22,455 nt of DNA, taken from DASUGM01 sp036274055. GTDB taxonomy: Bacteria > Acidobacteriota > Vicinamibacteria > Vicinamibacterales > SCN-69-37. The stretch covers positions 1 through 22,455 of the forward strand of contig DASUGM010000121.1 of NCBI GenBank assembly GCA_036274055.1. Direction: 5' to 3'. A program made the position numbers and the translations under genes. This document shows, piece after piece, positions 6,547 through 13,503 of the stretch. The notes beneath the pieces were generated by a model that did not search any database, was not told the DNA's origin, and saw nothing but the letters and a program-made list of their open reading frames with translations. Numbering within the stretch: the first letter of the stretch is position 1; each line of letters opens with the position of its first letter.

Positions 6547-8663
6547 TAGCGCGCGGTTTCGGTGATCGCCGCCAGGACATCGGCCGAGCCCGGGAGAATG
6601 ACTTCCTCGAGGTCCGGGCAATACGCGACCGGCGTGTCGAGCGCGCCGACGCGCTTGACCGGAGCGTCGAGATGCTCGAACAGGTCCGACGCGACCCGCG
6701 CCGCCAGCTCGGCGCCGAACCCGCAGGTAATCTGGTCTTCGTGGGCGATGACGACGCGGTTGGTCGCCCGGACCGATTCGGCGATCGCGTCCCAGTCGTA
6801 CGGCATGATCGTCCGCAGATCGATCACCTTGACGCTGATGCCGTCTTTCTCCGCCTGCTGCGCCGCGAGAATCGATCGCTGCACCAGCGCGCCCCAGGTA
6901 ACGACGACGACGTCCGTGCCTTCGCGTTTGGTCGCGGCCTTGGCGAACGGAATCATGTAGTCCGATCCCGGATACTCGCCCTTGTTGTAGGTCTGGCGGT
7001 AGAGGTGCTTGTGTTCCATGAACAGCACCGGGTCGTCACAACGCAACGACGTGCGCAACAGCCCGGCGGCGTCCTGCGCGTTGGATGGGTAGACGATGCG
7101 AATGCCCGGGCAATGCGCGAAGATGCTCTCGCCCGATTGGCTGTGGTACGGCGCGCCGCCGCGCAGGTAGCCGCCGCTGGCGACGCGGATTACCATCGGA
7201 CAGGAGAAGTTGTTGTCCGACCGGTAGCGCATCATCGCCACTTCGTTGCGCAGCTGCATCATCGCCGGCCAGATGTAGTCGAAGAACTGAATCTCGACCA
7301 ATGGCTTGATGCCGCGTGTGGCCATGCCGACGGCGCGACCGACAATGTTGGCTTCCGCGAGCGGCGAGTTGAAGACGCGGACCCCGCCGAATTTCTTCTG
7401 CAGGCCGTGCGTCACCTTGAAAACGCCGCCCTTGCCCTGCACTTCCTTGAGGTTCTCCTCCTTGGTGGCGTCGGCGACGTCCTCGCCAAAGACGACGATC
7501 CGCGGGTTGACCGCCATCTCTTCCTTCATCACGCGGTTGATCGCCGCGACCATCGTGTCCGGCTTGCCTTCGGGGATGGCCGGCGTGTCGAAGTCGGCCG
7601 ACGTCGGGTCGACGTCGGGTGAGTAGACGTACTGCGCGGCCGTGTCCCTGGCGGGCTTGGGCGATTTCACCGCGGCGTCCGCGGCTTCGCCGATTTCACG
7701 ATCGACATCCTTGAGGATCGCGGCGAGTTCGTCGTCGCTGACGAGGCCGCGCTCTTTCAGCTGCGCGGCAAACCGGGTAATCGGGTCGCGTCTCGCTTCT
7801 TCGGCGCGTTCCGCCGGCGTCTTGTAGAGCTTTTCGTCGTCAGACAGCGAGTGCGAGTACGGCCGGACGCACTTGGCGTGGACCAGCGCCGGACCCTTGC
7901 GCGCGCGGCACCACGCCACCGCTTCGGTCATCGTCTCGTAGCTTTCGACGACATCGGTGCCGTCGCAACGAAGCACCTTGAGTCCGGGCCACGTCTCGAC
8001 GAGCGCCGAGAGATTGCCTCCGGGTGTCTGCACCGAGACCGGTACCGAGATCGCGTAGCCGTTGTCCTCGACCATGAACAGCACCGGCAGCTGCCGGACG
8101 CAGGCGGAACTGAGCGCTTCCCAGAACTCGCCTTCACTCGAGGTGCCGTCGCCGATCGAGACGTAGACGACTTCGTCCTTCTTGAACTTGCCCGCCCGCT
8201 CGGGGATGTCGGTGAGCTGCTCGTACATCATCCCGGCTTCGGCGACGCCGACCGCGTGCAGACACTGCGTGCCGGTCGGGCTCGACTGCGAGACGATGTT
8301 GAGCTGTTTATGCCCCCAGTGCGACGGCATCTGCCGTCCGCCGCTGTTCGGATCGTCCTTGGCGCCGACGGCGCTCAGGAACATCTCCAGCGGTGTCATG
8401 CCGATCTGCAGGCAGAGCGCGCGGTCGCGATAGTAGGGCAGGAACCAGTCGTAGCCGCCCTTCAGCGTCAGCCCGGCGGCAACCATGATCGCCTCGTGGC
8501 CGGCGCCGCTGATCTGGAAGAAGATCAGGCTCTGGTTCTTGAGCTGGATTTCCTTGTCGTCGATGCGCCTCGACAGCAGCATCGTGCGATAAATCTTGAG
8601 GGCTTCTTCGCGCGTCCACTTGCCGAGACCCGCGTCCACTGTCGAAGCGGTGCTGCTCTTCAT
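6543..8663 (-). CDS. Fused E1 alpha/beta 2-oxoacid dehydrogenase (branched-chain 2-oxoisovalerate type)
   Basis: This 706-residue protein joins both E1 chains. The alpha part (about 1-340) has FFQISGAGHEAIMVAAG, the thiamine-diphosphate motif GDGTSSEGEFWEAL (from 171) ending in EDNGYAIS (199-206), and the loop PYSHSLSDDEKLY that in mammalian E1 alpha carries the regulatory phosphorylation site. A linker follows, then the beta part (from about 372): VFGEDVADATKEENLKEVQG, FNSPLAEANIVGRAVGMA, IQFFDYIWPAMMQLRNE, and the C-terminal domain VIAHEDQITCGFGAELAARV. It decarboxylates branched-chain or related 2-oxoacids and passes the acyl group to an E2 lipoyl protein. Single-chain versions are known in Bacteroidetes and Acidobacteriota. 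E2 and E3 are not in the window. The ATG at 8663 has no Shine-Dalgarno but a TATAAT 8 nt upstream. Confidence 0.95.
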   Translation of the reverse strand: MKSSTASTVDAGLGKWTREEALKIYRTMLLSRRIDDKEIQLKNQSLIFFQISGAGHEAIMVAAGLTLKGGYDWFLPYYRDRALCLQIGMTPLEMFLSAVGAKDDPNSGGRQMPSHWGHKQLNIVSQSSPTGTQCLHAVGVAEAGMMYEQLTDIPERAGKFKKDEVVYVSIGDGTSSEGEFWEALSSACVRQLPVLFMVEDNGYAISVPVSVQTPGGNLSALVETWPGLKVLRCDGTDVVESYETMTEAVAWCRARKGPALVHAKCVRPYSHSLSDDEKLYKTPAERAEEARRDPITRFAAQLKERGLVSDDELAAILKDVDREIGEAADAAVKSPKPARDTAAQYVYSPDVDPTSADFDTPAIPEGKPDTMVAAINRVMKEEMAVNPRIVVFGEDVADATKEENLKEVQGKGGVFKVTHGLQKKFGGVRVFNSPLAEANIVGRAVGMATRGIKPLVEIQFFDYIWPAMMQLRNEVAMMRYRSDNNFSCPMVIRVASGGYLRGGAPYHSQSGESIFAHCPGIRIVYPSNAQDAAGLLRTSLRCDDPVLFMEHKHLYRQTYNKGEYPGSDYMIPFAKAATKREGTDVVVVTWGALVQRSILAAQQAEKDGISVKVIDLRTIMPYDWDAIAESVRATNRVVIAHEDQITCGFGAELAARVASDLFEHLDAPVKRVGALDTPVAYCPDLEEVILPGSADVLAAITETARY

Positions 8664-8671
8664 CGCCCACG

Positions 8672-8681
8672 ATTATACAAT
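8672..8681. promoter_or_regulatory. Overlapping divergent -10 elements between fused E1 and cupin genes
   Basis: ATTATA at 8672-8677 reads as a perfect TATAAT on the minus strand, 8 nt from the E1 ATG, with a GCGACA-like -35 about 16 bp upstream. On the plus strand the same bases give TATACA (8674-8679) or TACAAT (8676-8681), 11-13 nt from the cupin ATG. The two start codons are only 29 bp apart, so the promoters must overlap and probably exclude each other. Confidence 0.6.
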
Positions 8682-8692
8682 TCGACACGCTG

Positions 8693-9043
8693 ATGTCGCC
8701 GCGCGCGCGGGTCCTCCGGTGGGATGCGATTCCCCTTGAAAAGGCCACCGAAATGGTCGCGCGCAAGACGATTGCCGGCGCCGAAATCGCGCTCGTCCAG
8801 TCCTACCTGAAAAAGGGCACGATCGTGCCGCTGCACGCCCACGCCGGCGAGCGCTTGATCTACGTGCTGCAGGGCGCGCTCCGGGCCGGTCTCGGCACCG
8901 ACGACGAGCTCACCGTCCGCGAAGGCGAAGTGCTCGTGATCGCCGCCAACACGTCCCATCAGTTCGAAGCCATCGACGACGTCTTTGTCCTCACCGCCAG
9001 CGGCAGCGGGCCGGCGTTCAGGAGAGATCCGCCGGCGCTGTAG
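8693..9043 (+). CDS. Small cupin-2 domain protein
   Basis: This 116-residue single-domain cupin has motif 1, IVPLHAHAGERLIYVLQG, with two His and one Glu as metal ligands, and motif 2, GEVLVIAANTSHQFEAID, with the fourth ligand His. The Pro usual in motif 2 is replaced (AANTSH). It probably binds a divalent metal. The substrate, whether a sugar, small acid or regulator ligand, cannot be told. ATG 8693 is set by the overlapping divergent promoter and leaves at most a very short leader. The stop codon is 11 bp from the stop of the convergent gene. Confidence 0.88.
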   Translation: MSPRARVLRWDAIPLEKATEMVARKTIAGAEIALVQSYLKKGTIVPLHAHAGERLIYVLQGALRAGLGTDDELTVREGEVLVIAANTSHQFEAIDDVFVLTASGSGPAFRRDPPAL

Positions 9044-9054
9044 CTCACTCCGAA

Positions 9055-10362
9055 CTAACGCACTGACACCTGCGCCAACCGCCGTGTCGCGTCGAGGAAG
9101 ACGACGATCGCGGCCCCCGCGAGGATGACGCTGGTGTCCACAAACTTCGGCGTCCACATCGGGATTGGCTGCCAGCCCCCGCCGATGCCCTGAAACAGAT
9201 ACATGTTCAACGCGGCGATGGCCGAGATGCCGGCCATCACGCCGGTGAGACGCCGGTCGAGGCTGGCAGCGATCGCCGCCAGCGGCACGGCGAGGAGCAG
9301 GTGGTTTTCGTGGACCTGCACCTGGAACGTGGCGTAGGCGAACACCGTCCAGGCCGCCGCGAGCACCAGCGCGGCATCGGAGCGAACACGCCACGCACGC
9401 ACCGCCGCCCAGACGACGGCGGCCATGACGATTGTCGTGCCAATCAGCCGGGCACTCGGATACCCCAACTCGCTGAAGCGCGTGATGCTCAGGATGCGAA
9501 CCGGCTGAGTGAGCGCGTCCCACCAGCCGGAATCCGACGCGCCGTCAACGACCCGCAGCAGCCAGGTTACGATCCACCACGCGTTCGTCGCCTCGCCCGA
9601 CAGCATGTCGTGCGCATTGAGACGCCGCACCGCTTGAATCATGTTCGGCCACGCGCCGCGCAGGACGATCGGCGCGAGGATCGCGGATGCGGTCACCACG
9701 CCCGCGGCAGTGCATCTCACGAGTCGGCGGAGCGGCGCCGGCTGGCGCGCCACGGCGATCAGCACGAACGGCACCGCGAAGACCGCTTGCGGCTTGGTCA
9801 GCACCGCGGCGGCCACCAGCGTGCCGGCCAGGCCGGCGCGGCCATGCAGCGCCGCGACCACGGCGATCGTGGCCAGCGACGCCATCTGAATGTCGAGATA
9901 GCCGAGCGCCGCGCCGTTGAGAATCATGGCCGGGTTGAGCCAGATCGCCAGCGCCGCCACTTCCGCCGCGCGATCCCCCAGCCACCGCCGGCCGGCCGTC
10001 AACAGAAACGCAATCAGCGCGATTTCCGCGATCAGCGCCGGCATTTTCACCAGCACCGTCAGCGTCGTCGAATCGGCGTAGAGCGGATCGATGCGTGCGT
10101 AGATCCGGCCGACGACCGCGAGCTCGTAGAGCGACAGCGGCAGGTATTCCGTCGTCCCCTGCTGATCGCGCCACTTGAGGACGCGGCGTTCGGGCGGCGC
10201 GCCGCCGACGCCGTAGAAGCCGGTGGCGTCGGTGGCGCCGACGAAGCTCCACAGCTTCCAGGTGTCGACGTCAGCGCTGCCGGCCAGGGGCAGCGCCGCG
10301 GCTCGGATCAGCGCGCCGGCCAGCAGCCAGCCGATCAGTGCCGGCGTCCCTGCGCGCGCCAT
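9055..10362 (-). CDS. Multi-pass membrane GT-C glycosyltransferase (GT87/ALG6-like)
   Basis: The protein has 435 residues and about ten or more predicted membrane spans. Features typical of GT-C enzymes are an acidic motif after the first span (SADVDTWKLW, about 29-38), a DIQMASLATIAVVAALHGR segment, and HENHLLLAVPLAAIA near 349, the HENH signature of polyprenol-phosphate-mannose or glucose-using ALG6/GT87-like transferases. It should transfer a hexose from a polyprenyl-phosphate donor on the outer face of the cytoplasmic membrane. Its ATG overlaps the rhomboid stop (TGATG), so it is translationally coupled to that gene. The polyprenol-P-mannose synthase at 20838-21620 is a plausible donor supplier. 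The acceptor is unknown. Confidence 0.8.
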   Translation of the reverse strand: MARAGTPALIGWLLAGALIRAAALPLAGSADVDTWKLWSFVGATDATGFYGVGGAPPERRVLKWRDQQGTTEYLPLSLYELAVVGRIYARIDPLYADSTTLTVLVKMPALIAEIALIAFLLTAGRRWLGDRAAEVAALAIWLNPAMILNGAALGYLDIQMASLATIAVVAALHGRAGLAGTLVAAAVLTKPQAVFAVPFVLIAVARQPAPLRRLVRCTAAGVVTASAILAPIVLRGAWPNMIQAVRRLNAHDMLSGEATNAWWIVTWLLRVVDGASDSGWWDALTQPVRILSITRFSELGYPSARLIGTTIVMAAVVWAAVRAWRVRSDAALVLAAAWTVFAYATFQVQVHENHLLLAVPLAAIAASLDRRLTGVMAGISAIAALNMYLFQGIGGGWQPIPMWTPKFVDTSVILAGAAIVVFLDATRRLAQVSVR

Positions 10363-11108
10363 CAGTGGATGCGGTTACGCCAGTCGTCGCGGCCGCCGCT
10401 GTGGACGTCGAACTTCCTTCGCAGCCGCGCCATCCGCCACTTGGTCAGGCGGTAGTTGAGATCGAGCCGCAGGTCCGTCGGTCCCTTGAGGTAGAGCCAG
10501 CCGACCAGCGCGCCGCCAAGATGGGCGACGTGCGACACGCCGCTGCCCGGCGCGCTGACCGCGCCGAGCAGCGCGATCGCCGCGATCAGCAGCACGAAGA
10601 TTCGCGCCGGCAACGGGAAGATGATGAAGATGATCTGCCGGTGCGGAAAGAACAAGGCGTAGGCCAGGAGCAATCCGTAGATCGCCCCCGAAGCGCCGAT
10701 GGTGGCCGCGCCATACGATGGGCGCGCAAGGTCGAGCGGGAGCAACGACACGAAGAGCGCAATCAGTCCGGCGCCGACGCCGGTGACGAAGTAGTACTTG
10801 ACGAATCCGACCGAGCCCCAGCGCCGCTCGAGATCGACACCGAACATCCACGCGGCGAGCATGTTGAACAGGATGTGGAACAGCCCTGGCAGAGGATCGT
10901 GGATGAAGAGATAGGTGACCGGCTGCCAGATCCGCCCGCGTTCGATGACGTCTGCGGGTGTCAGCCCGAACCACTCGATCATCGTCGCCGGCATTGCGCT
11001 GGTCAGGACCCAGCCGGCGACCGTCGCGATCACGATCGCACGTACCGCCGGCGTCAACGGGCCGGGGCCGATGGAGTAGGAGGTTGGAGAATAAGAGCGC
11101 GATGGCAT
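10362..11108 (-). CDS. Rhomboid family intramembrane serine protease
   Basis: This 248-residue protein has all rhomboid hallmarks. GLFHILFNM gives the HxxxN oxyanion-hole residues (H78, N82). IGASGAIYG gives the GxSG nucleophile (S140). VSHVAHLGGALVGW gives the catalytic histidine (H196). About six membrane spans are visible, with a cytoplasmic basic C-terminal tail (RLTKWRMARLRRKF). It would cleave single-span membrane proteins within the bilayer. It is first in a two-gene unit with the GT-C glycosyltransferase (TGATG overlap). Its 5' leader is the GGGTAC palindromic array, which may influence its expression. ATG 11108 is the only reasonable start. Substrates are unknown. Confidence 0.94.
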   Translation of the reverse strand: MPSRSYSPTSYSIGPGPLTPAVRAIVIATVAGWVLTSAMPATMIEWFGLTPADVIERGRIWQPVTYLFIHDPLPGLFHILFNMLAAWMFGVDLERRWGSVGFVKYYFVTGVGAGLIALFVSLLPLDLARPSYGAATIGASGAIYGLLLAYALFFPHRQIIFIIFPLPARIFVLLIAAIALLGAVSAPGSGVSHVAHLGGALVGWLYLKGPTDLRLDLNYRLTKWRMARLRRKFDVHSGGRDDWRNRIH

Positions 11109-11119
11109 TTGACGGGTAG

Positions 11120-11292
11120 TCCGGGTACTTCGGGTACTGCGGGTACGCGGGGTACTTCGGGTACCAGGAACGAGGCTTCGCGCTGCCTACTTTCTAATCA
11201 GGTACGGCTGGCAACCGTACCTGGGGAAAAAGTGGACATGCGATAGCTGGTTCCTCGTACCCGACGTACCCCGCGTACCCGAAGTACCCGGA
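11120..11292. repeat. Nested palindromic word array, site 3 (CGGGTACTT words)
   Basis: The left arm (11120-11171) carries five 9-10-bp GGGTAC words. The right arm (11250-11292) carries four GTACCC copies in the opposite orientation. Aligned as an inverted repeat they match almost fully once a single 9-bp unit (TGCGGGTAC) is removed from the left arm. In the centre is a 9-bp hairpin, CAGGTACGG (11199-11207) and CCGTACCTG (11215-11223), with a 7-nt loop. The array fills most of the 217-bp gap between murJ and the rhomboid gene, both on the minus strand, and would form the rhomboid leader. No coding sequence is convincing here. Confidence 0.9.
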
Positions 11293-11325
11293 TCACCGCC
11301 GATCTTGACACAAAAACAAGGCGGC

Positions 11326-12933
11326 CTATGGCGGTGCCGATGTCCGGTGCCGATTGACTCTTGCCAGGACGCGCGCCATCGCCTGACGGAATTCTTCGAT
11401 TCTGAATGCCCAGGACGCGATCGCGAGCGCGCCCATTCCCGCGCCGACGGCGCCGAAGACGGTCAGCGCGCGCGCGAGCTCCCGAGTCCCGAATACGGTC
11501 GCCGGAACGGCGCCATTCAACCCGCGGTAGGCCCAGTGCGCCGCCAGGCCCATGACCATCGATGCCGCGGCGATCTTCAGGATCGCGATCAGGACTTTCG
11601 CGCCATCGAGCCCGTGCAGCTTTGGCGAGAGAAAAATCAGCAGAAGCGTCGCGTTCACCGTCGCGGCAATCGACGTGCCGAGCGCGAGGCCCTGGAACCC
11701 GAGGCGGCCGACCAGCCACCAGTTCAGCGCCACGTTCACCGCAATGGTGACGACGCTGATGATGACGGGCGTGCGCGAATCCCGCAGCGAGTAAAAACTC
11801 GGCGACGCCAGTTTCACGATCGAGTAACCGACGATGCCGGGCGCGTAGTAGAAGAGCGCGTTCGCGACCAGCGTCGTGTCGTGCGGCAAGAAGTTCTTGC
11901 GCTCGAAGATCAGCTGGACGATCGGCGCGGCCAGGACCATGAGCCCGACCGTCGCCGGCACGCTCAACATCAGCATCAGGCGCATGCCCCACGAGAGCGT
12001 GCCGCGCATCTCGTCATAGCTCTTCGTGGCGGCATGCCTCGCCAGATCGGGAATCGCCGCCGTCGCCACGGCGACGCCGATGATCCCGACCGGCATGTAC
12101 ATCAGGCGAAACGCATAGTTGAGCGCCGAGACCGCGCCGGGCTCGGCACCGGTCGCGAACCTCGTGTTGACGAGCAGGTTGATCTGCGCCGCGGCGGCGC
12201 CGAGCGTCGCCGGTCCCATCAGCGCCAGCATCTCGCGCAAATGCGGGTTCTTGAAGTCGATCGACCACGAATGCCGGTAGCCCTCGCGCCGCAGGCCCGG
12301 CCACTGCGCGACGATCTGGGCGATGCCGCCGATCAGCATCCCGGCCGACAGCGACATCACGGGGTCGATGCCGGTGGCTCTGAAAAGCGGATAGAAGGCG
12401 ATCGTGCAGACGATGAAGACGAGGTTGTAGAGCGCGGGCGCGGCGGCGGGCGCAACGAAGCGCTTGAGCGCGTTCAACATGCCCATGCACGCCGCGGCGA
12501 TGGCGATCAGCAGCAGGAACGGCATGTTGACGCGCACGAGCTCGATCGTGAGCGGCAGCTTGCCGGGGATATTGGCGTAATCGCCCGCGAACCAGACGGT
12601 GAGCGGCTCGGCAAACACGATTCCGAGCACGACCAGAACACCGGTAATCAGCAGCAGTGTGTTGATGACCTGCGCGCCGAGTCTCCAGGCCGCGTCTCTG
12701 CCTTCGGTGGCGAGCGTCTTCGTGAACGTCGGCACGAACGCCGCGCTCATGGCGCCTTCGGCAAACAGGTCGCGGAGCAGCGTGGGAATGCGGGTAGCGA
12801 CGTTGAATGCGTCGGCGGCGCTGCCGGTCGCGAAGTACGCGCCCTGCACGGCGTCGCGGACCATGCCGAGAACGCGGCTGGCCGCGGTGGCGATGCTGAT
12901 GATGCCCGCGGATTTGACGAGGCGCCGGCTCAA
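11326..12933 (-). CDS. murJ: Lipid II flippase MurJ
   Basis: This 535-residue protein begins SRRLVKSAGIISIATAASRV followed by LGMVRDAVQGAYFATG. These are the canonical N-terminus and first spans of MurJ (MOP superfamily, 14 spans). DLFAEGAMSAAFVPTFTKTL and the later helices also fit. It moves lipid II across the cytoplasmic membrane for peptidoglycan synthesis. The start is TTG 12933. No in-frame ATG or GTG lies near, and the first residues match the family start. The TTG overlaps the stop of a 26-codon open frame (TTGA). Its only Shine-Dalgarno-like sequence (TTGAGG) lies inside the stem of a terminator hairpin, so both transcription and translation of murJ may depend on read-through from the glycan operon. 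Confidence 0.95.
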   Translation of the reverse strand: MSRRLVKSAGIISIATAASRVLGMVRDAVQGAYFATGSAADAFNVATRIPTLLRDLFAEGAMSAAFVPTFTKTLATEGRDAAWRLGAQVINTLLLITGVLVVLGIVFAEPLTVWFAGDYANIPGKLPLTIELVRVNMPFLLLIAIAAACMGMLNALKRFVAPAAAPALYNLVFIVCTIAFYPLFRATGIDPVMSLSAGMLIGGIAQIVAQWPGLRREGYRHSWSIDFKNPHLREMLALMGPATLGAAAAQINLLVNTRFATGAEPGAVSALNYAFRLMYMPVGIIGVAVATAAIPDLARHAATKSYDEMRGTLSWGMRLMLMLSVPATVGLMVLAAPIVQLIFERKNFLPHDTTLVANALFYYAPGIVGYSIVKLASPSFYSLRDSRTPVIISVVTIAVNVALNWWLVGRLGFQGLALGTSIAATVNATLLLIFLSPKLHGLDGAKVLIAILKIAAASMVMGLAAHWAYRGLNGAVPATVFGTRELARALTVFGAVGAGMGALAIASWAFRIEEFRQAMARVLARVNRHRTSAPP

Positions 12934-13010
12934 AAAAGAAGGGGCCTCAACCCCTGCGATTGAGGCCCCTGCCCGGAGGATGGATGAGAGGCTTTTTGCG
13001 TGCCTTTCAT
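12930..13010 (-). CDS. Possible 26-codon leader ORF coupled to murJ
   Basis: An ATG at 13010 opens 26 codons (MKGTQKASHPSSGQGPQSQG, then LRPLLF) and stops with TGA at 12930-12932, overlapping the murJ TTG by four bases (TTGA). The coding stretch runs through the terminator hairpin. This is the arrangement of a translational-coupling or attenuation leader. No Shine-Dalgarno precedes the ATG and the peptide resembles nothing known, so it may be fortuitous. Confidence 0.3.
   Translation of the reverse strand: MKGTQKASHPSSGQGPQSQGLRPLLF
12931..12969 (-). terminator. Intrinsic terminator at the murJ start
   Basis: A perfect 10-bp GC-rich stem, GGGGCCTCAA (12941-12950) and TTGAGGCCCC (12960-12969) with a 9-nt loop, is followed on the minus strand by TTCTTTTTTG. 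The T-run includes the TTG start codon of murJ. It should end transcription arriving from yqeY and the glycan operon. A smaller alternative stem (AGGGG/CCCCT around TTGAGG) shares bases with it, which leaves room for attenuation. Confidence 0.8.
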
Positions 13011-13050
13011 TGAGTTAGACGGACGCGTGTGGAAAAAGTTTGGGCCGGTT

Positions 13051-13503
13051 TCAGCCCGCTAAACGGCGCTTGACGGCCTCGCTGAGCGCCCGGCCATCAA
13101 CGGTCTGGCCGGCCAGTTTCGCCTGAACGGCCTTCATCACTTTCCCCATGTCTTTCGGACCCGCGGCGCCGGTTTCCGTCACCGCGGCCTCAATCGCCGC
13201 GGCAATCGCCGTCGGGTCGGCGGACGGCGGCAGAAATTTCTCGAGAAAAACAATTTCCGCCTGTTCGCGATCGGCCAGCTCCGGCCGGCCGCCGGCGCGG
13301 AACTGCTCGACCGAGTCACGCCGTTGTTTCACCAGGGCGTTGACCACCTGCAGTGACTCGGCATCGTCGAGCGCCCGGCCCTTTTCCACTTCGCGGTTCA
13401 TGATCGCGGACTTCAACATGCGGAGCGGCGCCAGCGCCGCCTGGTCTTTCTGCTTCATCGCTTCGCCGATGCGCTGCGTGACTTGATCGAGGAGCGTGGC
13501 CAT
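13051..13503 (-). CDS. yqeY: GatB/YqeY domain protein
   Basis: This 150-residue protein is a full-length YqeY: LLDQVTQRIGEAMKQKDQAA, LRMLKSAIMNREVEKGRALD, the conserved core VNALVKQRRDSVEQFRAGGR and EIVFLEKFLPP, then the C-terminal helical part GPKDMGKVMKAVQAKLAGQT with DGRALSEAVKRRL. The C-terminal domain resembles the tRNA-binding tail of GatB, the amidotransferase subunit, and a tRNA-linked role is presumed but unproven. YqeY is usually near rpsU/dnaG. Here it is the last gene of an envelope-glycan operon, with its ATG overlapping the glycosyltransferase stop (TGATG). A terminator follows about 80 bp downstream. Confidence 0.93.
   Translation of the reverse strand: MATLLDQVTQRIGEAMKQKDQAALAPLRMLKSAIMNREVEKGRALDDAESLQVVNALVKQRRDSVEQFRAGGRPELADREQAEIVFLEKFLPPSADPTAIAAAIEAAVTETGAAGPKDMGKVMKAVQAKLAGQTVDGRALSEAVKRRLAG

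Noticed and set aside
6540..7622. Open frame of 360 codons opposite the fused E1 gene
   Set aside because: It is antisense to conserved E1 beta sequence and shows no recognisable protein features.
11111..11292. CRISPR-like or regulatory-site array of GGGTAC units
   Set aside because: Units are 8-10 bp with no spacers and reverse orientation at the centre, so it is a palindromic word array and not CRISPR.
11305..11310. TTGACA on the plus strand, a perfect -35 hexamer
   Set aside because: No -10 at the right distance and no plus-strand gene follows; the gene there (murJ) is on the other strand.
11305..12963. Long open frame (about 550 codons) on the plus strand opposite murJ
   Set aside because: It is Arg/Asp/Gln-rich without any domain, lies fully antisense to a clear MurJ, and is the usual shadow frame in high-GC DNA.
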